A stretch of 5,774 nt of DNA. Origin: Prevotella sp. UBA4341. GTDB taxonomy: Bacteria > Bacteroidota > Bacteroidia > Bacteroidales > Bacteroidaceae. The notes beneath the pieces were generated by a model. The model did no database searches. It worked only from the letters and a program-made list of their open reading frames with translations, and was not told the DNA's origin. Made by a program: the position numbers and the translations under genes. This document shows positions 1 to 5,407 of this stretch, piece by piece. Each line of letters starts with the position of its first letter. Positions within the stretch are counted from its first letter, which is position 1. The stretch spans positions 1-5,774 of the forward strand of contig DGTH01000008.1 of NCBI GenBank assembly GCA_002393705.1. Direction: 5' to 3'.

Positions 1-32
1 TTGTCAATGATGACGATTCTTTTCTTTTCCAT
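1..32 (-). CDS. trpG: Anthranilate synthase component II (glutamine amidotransferase), 5' end only
   Basis: Only the first ten codons are present, reading MEKKRIVIID, and the gene runs off the left edge of the window. The hydrophobic beta strand ending in Asp is how TrpG/PabA class-I glutamine amidotransferases begin (typically ...ILLIDNYDSFTYNL), and the next codon starts AA, compatible with Asn. It starts 8 bp after the trpE stop on the same strand, where the amidotransferase partner of TrpE is expected. TrpG would release ammonia from glutamine for TrpE. The catalytic Cys-His-Glu triad lies outside the window. The identity rests on ten residues plus position; a dual-use PabA/TrpG protein cannot be distinguished. 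Confidence 0.8.
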   Translation of the reverse strand, partial: MEKKRIVIID

Positions 33-40
33 AAGCTATA

Positions 41-1447
41 CTACATGTTTTCTGCTGCCTGAATGGCACGGCGCAAGGCGCCAAGCTTGTTGTTGACTTC
101 CTGGAGTTCGTACTCCTCGTTGCTCTTGGCCACGATACCGCCGCCGGCCTGGAACCACAGCTCGCCGTTGCGCGAGACAAAGGTGCGAATGGTAATGGCC
201 TGATTCAGCGAACCGTCCAGACCGATAAAGCCGATGCAGCCACCGTAGGCTCCGCGATTGTGCGGCTCATAGGCGCTGATAAGCTGCATGGCCCTGACTT
301 TGGGTGCTCCGCTCAGCGTGCCGGCGGGGAACGTGTCGATAAAGGTCTTGATGGGGTCGGCCGTGTCGTCTAACTGTCCGCTGACGCGTGACACTAAGTG
401 GATGACGTGCGAGTAGTACTGAATGTCCTTGTAGTAATCGACCTTCACGTTGTGGCAGTTGCGGCTCAGGTCGTTACGGGCCAAATCGACCAGCATGACG
501 TGTTCCGCGTTCTCCTTGGGGTCGTTGCGCAGAAACTCTGCTCCCTGCCGGTCGGCCTCTGCATTGCCCGTGCGCTTCGTCGTGCCGGCTATGGGGTCGA
601 TGTAGGCCTTGCCTCCTTCTATGCGGCAATGCGTCTCCGGCGACGAACCGAAGATGCGGAAGCCGCCGAAGTCGAAGTAGAACAGGTACGGACTGGGGTT
701 GATGCTGCGCAGTGCACGGTACAGGCGGAAGTCGTCGCCCTCATACTGCTGGACGAAACGGCGTGAGAGCACAATCTGAAACACGTCGCCACGCAGACAG
801 TGCTGTATGCCCCGACGGATGTTTGCCTTGTGCTCTTCGTCGGTCAGCGTGGAGCGCACGTCGCCTACAGGGTGGAAGTCGTAAGCCTGCACGTTGGTGC
901 GGTTCATGGCTTTCAGCAGGGTGTCGTAGGGCTTATTGGTCCCATTAGCTCCATCCTCTAAGCAGACAATGGTTAGCAGGTTGTTAAAGTGGTCGAACAC
1001 GATGATGTCCCTATACATTATATATAATATGTCGGGGGCATCATTCTTTTCCAGTGTCTCGTCTTTCACGTTGATGCCCTCAAAGTAACGTACGGCATTG
1101 AACGACGTGTAGCCGTAGAGTCCGCAGACTTGGGCGTGCTGGCCTGTAACGCTGATGCTGTCAGTGAGCGAGTGAATGGCATCGGCCACACCGTAGTCGG
1201 CGCTGATGGCGCGTTTCTCACTGCTCCCGTCAGGGTAGGTGATGGCTGCCTCTCCATGACCGACGGCCACGGAGGCCATCGGGTTAATGCCTATAAACGA
1301 GCGGGCGTTGTCCTTGTTGTGATAGTCGCTGCTCTCCATCAGTGCACTCTGCGGGTAAATGTCGCGCAACCGCATATAGACACCTACCGGCGTGTATAGG
1401 TCGGCCAGGATGGTTTTGGAGCTTGTCTTATATTGAAATGTCTTCAT
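41..1447 (-). CDS. trpE: Anthranilate synthase component I
   Basis: This 468-residue cytoplasmic enzyme converts chorismate plus ammonia (supplied by TrpG) to anthranilate and pyruvate, the first committed step of tryptophan synthesis. The N-terminal domain carries LMESSD at 36-41, matching the LLES-type tryptophan feedback-binding motif of the family, so allosteric inhibition by Trp is expected. The C-terminal chorismate-binding domain (about 200-465) has DVFQIVLSRRF (221-231), DPIAGTTKRTG (284-294), EHVMLVDLARNDL (315-327), GTLSGAPKVRAM (376-387), RGAYGGCIGFIG (398-409), QAITIRTF (416-423) and GGGIVAKS (435-442). The EH, GAPK and GIVA motifs hold the metal- and chorismate-binding residues, and none is missing. 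The length is in the normal range, slightly short of the E. coli enzyme. The ATG overlaps the trpB stop as ATGA, which fixes the start and suggests translational coupling. PabB or isochorismate synthase is less likely because of the LMESS motif and the trpB and trpG neighbours. Confidence 0.97.
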   Translation of the reverse strand: MKTFQYKTSSKTILADLYTPVGVYMRLRDIYPQSALMESSDYHNKDNARSFIGINPMASVAVGHGEAAITYPDGSSEKRAISADYGVADAIHSLTDSISVTGQHAQVCGLYGYTSFNAVRYFEGINVKDETLEKNDAPDILYIMYRDIIVFDHFNNLLTIVCLEDGANGTNKPYDTLLKAMNRTNVQAYDFHPVGDVRSTLTDEEHKANIRRGIQHCLRGDVFQIVLSRRFVQQYEGDDFRLYRALRSINPSPYLFYFDFGGFRIFGSSPETHCRIEGGKAYIDPIAGTTKRTGNAEADRQGAEFLRNDPKENAEHVMLVDLARNDLSRNCHNVKVDYYKDIQYYSHVIHLVSRVSGQLDDTADPIKTFIDTFPAGTLSGAPKVRAMQLISAYEPHNRGAYGGCIGFIGLDGSLNQAITIRTFVSRNGELWFQAGGGIVAKSNEEYELQEVNNKLGALRRAIQAAENM

Positions 1448-2643
1448 AATGCTGAGCTTTCATCCTTAAACTTCAAATATGTCTCAATGTCCTTGTCGCC
1501 TCGGCCGCTCACTGTCAGTACTACGATGTCGTCCTTCTGGAACTGCATCTTCTCTAATGCTGCTACGGCGTGAGCCGACTCCAGTGCAGGAATGATACCC
1601 TCTAAGCGGGTCATTTCGTAGGCAGCACGTATGGCTTCGTCGTCGTTGATGGAATACACCGTTGCACGGTGTTGGGTGGCCAGGTTGGCATGCATAGGGC
1701 CAATGCCGGGATAGTCCAGTCCGGCCGAAATACTCTCTGCCTCAATAATCTGACCGTCAGGGGTCTGCATGACCAGCGTCTTCGCACCGTGCAGAATACC
1801 TAAACGACCGGCGTGTATCGTGGCTGCCGTGTGGCCGGTGTCGGCTCCTTTACCGCCTGCCTCGGCCAAGACAATCTTCACGCGTTCGTCGTCAATGTAG
1901 TGATAGATGGTGCCAGCGGCATTCGAGCCTCCGCCCACACAGGCCATCAGGTAGTCAGGGTAGTCACGTCCCGTCTTCTCCGCCAGCTGCTGCTTGATTT
2001 CCTCAGAGATGATGCTTTGCAGTCGTGCCACCATGTCGGGGTAGGGGTGGGGGCCTACCGTGCTGCCTATAATATAAAAGGTGTCAGCGGGATGGCAGCA
2101 CCAGTCACGTATGGCCTCGTTGGTGGCGTCCTTCAGTGTCCAGTTGCCGGTCTTTACCGGCCGAACCTCTGCCCCCAGCATCTTCATGCGTTCTACGTTT
2201 ACGTGCTGGCGCTCTACGTCGAGTGCTCCCTGATAGACGACACAGGGCATGTCCATCAGCGCACAGACCGTGGCTGTGGCTACGCCGTGCTGGCCGGCGC
2301 CCGTCTCGGCTATGATGCGCTTCTTGCCCATCTTCTTGGCCAAGAGTATCTGACCGATGGTGTTGTTGATTTTGTGAGCACCTGTATGGTTCAGGTCTTC
2401 ACGTTTCAGGTACAGCCGGCAACCATACTTGTCGCTCATTCTGCGGGCAAAGTAGAGTGGCGAGGGGCGTCCTACGTAGTCGCGCAGTAGCGACATGTAC
2501 TCCTGCTGAAACTCTGCCGACTCAATGATGGGCAGGTATTCCTCTTGCAGCTTCTTCACCGTAGCATAGAGAATCTCTGGCACGTAGGCTCCGCCAAACT
2601 CACCGTAGAATCCCTGCTGGTCAACTAAATAACTTTTCTTCAT
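1444..2643 (-). CDS. trpB: Tryptophan synthase beta subunit
   Basis: This 399-residue PLP enzyme condenses indole with L-serine to give L-tryptophan, normally in an alpha2-beta2 complex with TrpA. The N-terminus GFYGEFGGAYVPE (11-23) is typical of the TrpB1 type that pairs with TrpA. The PLP Schiff-base lysine is K91 in NHTGAHKINN (85-94), the catalytic acid is E113 in AETGAGQHG (112-120), the cofactor phosphate loop is GGGSNA (237-242), LDYPGIGP (309-316) belongs to the substrate/COMM region, and VSGRGDKD (378-385) contacts the cofactor ring. Length matches the family (about 390-410). It is the first structural gene after the attenuator, 122 bp beyond the leader-peptide stop; a purine-rich GAAAGAAG precedes the ATG. 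It overlaps trpE by 4 bp (ATGA). Only two Trp residues occur (W168 and W181, within one or two). The order trpB-trpE-trpG is unlike the E. coli operon and consistent with what I know of Bacteroidota trp operons. Confidence 0.98.
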   Translation of the reverse strand: MKKSYLVDQQGFYGEFGGAYVPEILYATVKKLQEEYLPIIESAEFQQEYMSLLRDYVGRPSPLYFARRMSDKYGCRLYLKREDLNHTGAHKINNTIGQILLAKKMGKKRIIAETGAGQHGVATATVCALMDMPCVVYQGALDVERQHVNVERMKMLGAEVRPVKTGNWTLKDATNEAIRDWCCHPADTFYIIGSTVGPHPYPDMVARLQSIISEEIKQQLAEKTGRDYPDYLMACVGGGSNAAGTIYHYIDDERVKIVLAEAGGKGADTGHTAATIHAGRLGILHGAKTLVMQTPDGQIIEAESISAGLDYPGIGPMHANLATQHRATVYSINDDEAIRAAYEMTRLEGIIPALESAHAVAALEKMQFQKDDIVVLTVSGRGDKDIETYLKFKDESSAL

Positions 2644-2688
2644 CTTCTTTCTTTTATCTTTTATTTGGTTTCCTCGTTTTATCTCACT

Positions 2689-2719
2689 AAAAAAGGCTCG
2701 TCGCGTGACCGACGAGCCT
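2689..2719 (-). terminator. trp attenuator terminator hairpin
   Basis: On the minus strand, AGGCTCGTCG (2719-2710) and CGACGAGCCT (2703-2694) form a perfect 10-bp GC-rich stem around the 6-nt loop GTCACG. Six T residues (2694-2689) follow, the first of them within the stem. Flanking AAAGG can pair further with the U tract through G-U and A-U pairs. This is a strong Rho-independent terminator placed inside the trp leader, 46 bp before the trpB ATG, so it would stop transcription of trpBEG unless prevented from forming. On the plus strand the same inverted repeat is followed by CCTTTAT rather than a clean T run, so it is directional toward trpB. Confidence 0.92.
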
Positions 2720-2766
2720 CCTTTATCTCATGACAGATACATGTAAATGGCTACGTACCCCGCGAC
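2700..2766 (-). promoter_or_regulatory. Candidate trp antiterminator structure
   Basis: The segment GUCGCGGGGUACGUAGCC (2766-2749) can pair with GGCUCGUCGGUCACGCGAC (2718-2700). The outer helix is GUCGCG with CGCGAC (6 bp); inner helices are ACG with CGU (3 bp) and AGCC with GGCU (4 bp), separated by a one-base bulge and an internal loop. The partner strand includes most of the 5' arm and the first four bases of the 3' arm of the terminator, so the two folds exclude each other. The upstream arm begins with the last base of the leader-peptide stop codon, so a ribosome finishing the peptide would cover it while one stalled at the Trp codons would leave it free. UGGCGUA (2789-2783) can also pair with UAC...GCCA (2757-2748), a possible protector hairpin. 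Pairings were found by eye; no energies were calculated. Confidence 0.65.
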
Positions 2767-2816
2767 TATTTCAATCTCGAGTTACGCCACCACCATGAAT
2801 TTGCCAATGTCTTCAT
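2766..2816 (-). CDS. trpL: trp operon leader peptide with three consecutive Trp codons
   Basis: This 16-codon reading frame encodes MKTLANSWWWRNSRLK followed by TAG. Three adjacent TGG codons (2795-2787) sit at positions 8-10. A TAA lies immediately upstream in frame, so the ATG at 2816 is the only possible start of its kind. It begins about 24 nt after the predicted transcription start and 122 bp before trpB. A short peptide rich in the end-product amino acid, located between promoter and terminator of that amino acid's operon, is the diagnostic arrangement of ribosome-mediated attenuation: the ribosome stalls at the Trp codons when charged tRNA-Trp is scarce. The peptide itself is expected to have no function beyond being translated. 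It is not the E. coli TrpL sequence; recognition rests on architecture. A chance run of three TGG codons exactly here is very unlikely. Confidence 0.9.
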   Translation of the reverse strand: MKTLANSWWWRNSRLK

Positions 2817-2844
2817 TTATCTTAAAGTTTTTATGTTTCGGCTG

Positions 2845-2876
2845 CAAAAGTACACATATTTCTTTTAATCTGCAAA
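2845..2876 (-). promoter_or_regulatory. Promoter of the trp operon
   Basis: On the minus strand a TTTG (2876-2873) is followed after 20 bp by TACTTTTG (2852-2845). This matches the Bacteroidota primary-sigma consensus of a -33 TTTG and a -7 TAnnTTTG. The start of transcription should fall near 2841-2837, leaving about 24 nt before the trpL ATG and an attenuated transcript of roughly 150 nt. No repressor operator is evident, which fits control by attenuation. Confidence 0.85.
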
Positions 2877-2904
2877 CTTTTTGCCGACTTTTTTACGGAA
2901 TCGT

Positions 2905-2937
2905 AAGAAAAAGTGTTGAAGCCTATGGGCTACACCT
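2905..2937 (-). terminator. Probable terminator of the ROK kinase gene
   Basis: Just after the kinase stop, the minus strand has GGTGT and AGCC, a CATA loop, GGCT, a 3-nt bulge TCA, ACAC, then TTTTTCTT. GTGT pairs with ACAC and AGCC with GGCT, giving 8 Watson-Crick pairs extendable by G-U and A-U pairs, followed by a U-rich tract. The bulge makes it weaker than the trp attenuator hairpin. Its position between the kinase and the trp promoter argues for separate transcription of the two units. Confidence 0.5.
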
Positions 2938-2944
2938 CATTAAT

Positions 2945-3925
2945 TTATACTTCCCAGCCAATAGCTGATGCACCGAGTACGGCAGCTGAGGCACCGTCGA
3001 GACCGCTGACCAGGAACTGAGCCTTGCCCTTGAAGATGGTCATGACGTGTTCGTCGTAGGCCTTCTTGATGGGGTCCATAATCAGGTCGCCGGCCTTGAC
3101 CATTCCGCCGAAGAAGATGTACGCCTCGGGCGAGCTGAAAGCCGTAAAGTCGGCACAGGCCTCACCGAGCATCTTGCCCGTGAACTCATAAATCTCCTTG
3201 GCCAGTTCGTCGCCTTTTCCGGCTGCTATGCTGACGTCGAGCGAAGTAATGTCCTCAGGATTCATTTCGCGCAAGAGTGAGGGACGGCTGGTCTTGGCCA
3301 GCATCTCACGGGCAGTGCGGGCCACACCCGTAGCCGAGCAGTAAGCCTCCAGACAGCCGGTGCGTCCGCAGCCGCACGAACGGCCTTCGGCACCGCGAAC
3401 CATCGTCACGTGACCCAGCTCGCCGGCAAAACCGTCGTGGCCGTAAAGCAGCTGGCCATTCACCACGATACCGGAACCAACACCCGTGCCCAGCGTGATG
3501 ACGATGAAGTTTTTCATGCCACGAGCTACACCATAGACCATTTCGCCCAAGGCAGCGGCGTTGGCGTCGTTAGTCAGCGCAACGGGAATGCCCAGTGCGT
3601 CGCTGAACAGCTGTGCCAGAGGTACGATGCCGTCGTGAGCCCAAGACAGGTTGGGGGCAAACTCGATGGTGCCATTATAGTAATTACCGTTAGGAGCTCC
3701 GATACCCATGGCCTTGATTTTCTCAATGCCGCCCACCTGGTCAATGATAACCTGCAGTGCATCGACGGAAGCCTTCACGTAGTCTTCTACCTTCTCGTAG
3801 GCACCGGTCTTGATGGCGGTTGTGGCCTTTATTTCGCCACGGGCATCAACGATTCCGAAAACAGAGTTTGTTCCTCCTAAGTCTAAGCCAATAACGTATG
3901 GCTTGATTGTTGGTTGTTCGTTCAT
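2945..3925 (-). CDS. ROK-family sugar kinase, probable glucokinase
   Basis: This 326-residue cytoplasmic protein probably phosphorylates glucose, or a related hexose such as N-acetylglucosamine, with ATP. The ATP-binding motif DLGGTN lies at 15-20. GIGAPNG (74-80) and LTNDANAAALGE (117-128) follow, the latter with the catalytic base D120. ITLGTGVGSGIVVNG (143-157) is the second phosphate loop, and GELGHVTM (168-175) is the sugar-contact motif with E169 and H172. The ROK zinc signature CGCGRTGCLE (184-193) supplies C184, C186 and C191, with H172 as the likely fourth ligand. There is no N-terminal helix-turn-helix, so this is a kinase and not a NagC/XylR-type repressor. Length and motifs are complete. 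Bacteroides fragilis RokA is a characterised relative in role; exact sugar preference cannot be read from sequence. It has its own promoter and faces away from the transporter operon. Confidence 0.9.
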   Translation of the reverse strand: MNEQPTIKPYVIGLDLGGTNSVFGIVDARGEIKATTAIKTGAYEKVEDYVKASVDALQVIIDQVGGIEKIKAMGIGAPNGNYYNGTIEFAPNLSWAHDGIVPLAQLFSDALGIPVALTNDANAAALGEMVYGVARGMKNFIVITLGTGVGSGIVVNGQLLYGHDGFAGELGHVTMVRGAEGRSCGCGRTGCLEAYCSATGVARTAREMLAKTSRPSLLREMNPEDITSLDVSIAAGKGDELAKEIYEFTGKMLGEACADFTAFSSPEAYIFFGGMVKAGDLIMDPIKKAYDEHVMTIFKGKAQFLVSGLDGASAAVLGASAIGWEV

Positions 3926-3976
3926 AATTTCTATGGTTTTAATTTAAAATAGTTATCAGTTCCTGTTAATTGCGGG

Positions 3977-4007
3977 CAAAGATAGGGAATTTTTTTGATT
4001 GTGCAAA
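3977..4007 (-). promoter_or_regulatory. Promoter of the ROK kinase gene
   Basis: On the minus strand TTTG (4007-4004) is followed after 19 bp by TATCTTTG (3984-3977), an exact match to the Bacteroidota -33/-7 consensus. Transcription should start near 3973-3969, giving an AT-rich leader of about 45 nt without a clear Shine-Dalgarno sequence before the ATG at 3925. Confidence 0.85.
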
Positions 4008-4053
4008 GTAAAATACCAATTTATTTCGTATTTTTCCACTTTTTCTCCCCTTT

Positions 4054-4072
4054 GACCTGTCGGTCGTAGGTC
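4054..4072. repeat. Short inverted repeat between divergent promoters
   Basis: GACCT (4054-4058) and AGGTC (4068-4072) form a 5-bp inverted repeat around GTCGGTCGT, and a nested GACC/GGTC pairing also exists. It lies about 40-47 bp upstream of the -33 elements of both divergent promoters, where an activator or shared regulator could bind. No T tract makes it a terminator in either direction. It is short enough to be chance, and no known operator is recognised. Confidence 0.25.
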
Positions 4073-4111
4073 CTTTCGTTAGGCAATAAAAACAAAAAAA
4101 GTGTTATTTCT

Positions 4112-4142
4112 TTTGTATTGTACTCACTTATTCGTACCTTTG
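4112..4142 (+). promoter_or_regulatory. Promoter of the transporter-DUF4924-rmlD operon
   Basis: TTTG (4112-4115) is followed after 19 bp by TACCTTTG (4135-4142), an exact Bacteroidota consensus. Only eight bases (4143-4150) separate the -7 element from the ATG at 4151, so transcription should start within about four bases of the start codon. It decides the start of the downstream gene: the in-frame TTG at 4118 lies inside the promoter and cannot be used from this transcript. Confidence 0.85.
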
Positions 4143-4150
4143 CACTCACA

Positions 4151-4813
4151 ATGGATTTTCCTTTCTATAATATAGTAGATTTAATGTTTAAAGGAATGCT
4201 CATCGGAATGATAGCTTCTGCACCGATGGGTCCGGTCGGCGTGCTCTGTGTTCAGCGCACGCTGAATAAGGGTCGATGGTACGGCTTCGTCACAGGCATC
4301 GGCGCCGCCGTCAGCGACATCATCTATGCCGGCATTACGGGTTTCGGCATGTCGTTTGTCATGGATTTTGTCAATAACAACCAGAACCGCTTTTACCTTC
4401 AGATAGCAGGCAGCCTGATGCTGCTGCTCTTCGGCATCTACACCTGGCGTTCCGACCCGACGAAGAAAATCCATAAGTCGGGCCACCAGAAAGGCTCCTT
4501 GTGGTACAATACTTGGACGGCTTTCCTGGTCACCTTTTCGAACCCGCTCATTATCTTCCTCTTCATGGGACTCTTTGCCCAGTTTGCCTTCGTTATTCCT
4601 GACCGACCGTTCGAGATGGCCATTGGCTTTCTGAGCATCGTGGGGGGAGCCTTGCTGTGGTGGTTTGGACTCTCCTGGCTGGTTGATAAGGTGCGGGCTA
4701 TCTTCGATGATAACGGCATCAAGATTATCAACCAGATTATCGGAGCTGTGGTTGTGGTCTTCTCGCTCATCTTCCTTTTAGGCACCACCACCAGCTTGTT
4801 CCGTTTCTTTTAA
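4151..4813 (+). CDS. LysE-family (LysE/RhtB) membrane transporter
   Basis: This 220-residue inner-membrane protein belongs to the LysE/RhtB exporter family, whose studied members export amino acids such as lysine, threonine or homoserine. Six hydrophobic segments are visible at about 12-34, 45-68, 80-98, 121-146, 155-178 and 193-212. The family's proline-glycine signature appears as SAPMGPVG (23-30) in the first segment, followed by the conserved VLCVQRTLNKGRWYGFVTGIG. FSNPLIIFLF (129-138) is the second conserved Pro motif in segment four. The substrate is unknown. Start: ATG 4151 gives a short N-terminal extension before the first segment; ATG 4184 or 4196 would give shorter proteins still containing all segments and would allow a 35-50 nt leader. 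It is the first gene of a likely three-gene operon, with the next ATG 15 bp after its stop. Bacteroidota genomes carry many copies of the family, and the link to its neighbours is unexplained. Confidence 0.88.
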   Translation: MDFPFYNIVDLMFKGMLIGMIASAPMGPVGVLCVQRTLNKGRWYGFVTGIGAAVSDIIYAGITGFGMSFVMDFVNNNQNRFYLQIAGSLMLLLFGIYTWRSDPTKKIHKSGHQKGSLWYNTWTAFLVTFSNPLIIFLFMGLFAQFAFVIPDRPFEMAIGFLSIVGGALLWWFGLSWLVDKVRAIFDDNGIKIINQIIGAVVVVFSLIFLLGTTTSLFRFF

Positions 4814-4828
4814 TATTATCTCAGACTG

Positions 4829-5380
4829 ATGTTTATAGCACAAGAATTACGCAAGAAGAACATTGCCGAATACTTGCTCTACATGTGGCAGATAGAGGAC
4901 ACCATCCGGGCTTTCGGCTGTTCACTGGGGCGCATTCGCCGCGAGTATATTGACCACTTCGACTACACCGACGAGCAGAAGGAGGAAGAGGCCGACTGGT
5001 TTGGCAATCTTATCCGCATGATGAACAGCGAGGGCTGTCGTGAGCAGGGACATCTGCAAATTAACAAGGTGACGCTGCAGCAGCTGGAAGAGCTGCACCA
5101 GCAACTGCTTGCCTCGACGAAGTATCCCTTCTACAATGCCGAGTACTACAAGGTGCTGCCCTACATCGTAGAGCTGCGCAACCGTGGAGCCAACAAGGAG
5201 GAGAACGAAGTAGAGACTTGCTTCAACTCGCTCTACGGCGTCATGATGTTGCGACTGCAAAAGAAAGACATTACGCCCAACACGCAGCATGCCGTTAAGG
5301 AAATAACCACTTTTATCGGAATGTTAAACGACTATTACTTGGCGGACAAGGCCGGTGACCTTGTCATAGATGAAAGTTGA
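4829..5380 (+). CDS. DUF4924-family protein, function unknown
   Basis: This 183-residue protein has no signal peptide or membrane segment and is probably cytoplasmic. The N-terminus MFIAQELRKKNIAEYLLYMWQ is what I associate from memory with DUF4924, a family essentially limited to Bacteroidota; this was not searched. The sequence is rich in charged residues and Leu/Gln and reads as almost entirely helical, with likely helices around 3-38, 47-68, 80-95, 103-118, 123-145 and 152-172. The stretch VTLQQLEELHQQLL (81-94) is amphipathic and could mediate helix packing. No catalytic or metal-binding motif stands out. It lies 15 bp after the transporter gene and 27 bp before the rhamnose reductase gene on the same strand, so it is probably co-transcribed with both. 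No function is assigned. Confidence 0.85.
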   Translation: MFIAQELRKKNIAEYLLYMWQIEDTIRAFGCSLGRIRREYIDHFDYTDEQKEEEADWFGNLIRMMNSEGCREQGHLQINKVTLQQLEELHQQLLASTKYPFYNAEYYKVLPYIVELRNRGANKEENEVETCFNSLYGVMMLRLQKKDITPNTQHAVKEITTFIGMLNDYYLADKAGDLVIDES

Positions 5381-5407
5381 ATTTTATTTTATCATTTAGC
5401 GAAGCGC

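Noticed and set aside
1813..2490. Long plus-strand open frame (225 codons) opposite trpB
   Set aside because: It is antisense to a gene with every TrpB motif intact, and its product has no recognisable domain; GC-biased codons in trpB create such frames.
2724..2739. TATCT-GTCATG-AGATA inverted repeat between the two arms of the trp antiterminator
   Set aside because: It is a weak 5-bp AU-rich stem. It might close the antiterminator loop, but there is not enough to call it a separate element.
2884..2909. AT-rich hairpin TTACG-ATTC-CGTAA just upstream of the trp -33 element
   Set aside because: The stem is only 5 bp before a mismatch and overlaps the U tract of the probable kinase terminator; it is likely a by-product of facing T and A runs.
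2747..2968. Plus-strand 73-codon open frame across the trp leader
   Set aside because: It runs antisense through the promoter, leader peptide and terminator region, has no promoter consensus, and its composition is that of AT-rich intergenic DNA.
3410..3880. Plus-strand 156-codon open frame opposite the ROK kinase
   Set aside because: It is a shadow of the kinase codons, with no promoter or domain of its own.
4118..4150. TTG at 4118 as start of the LysE-family transporter, adding 11 residues
   Set aside because: This codon lies between the -33 and -7 elements of the exact promoter match, so it would not be in the mRNA; ATG 4151 is the first usable start.
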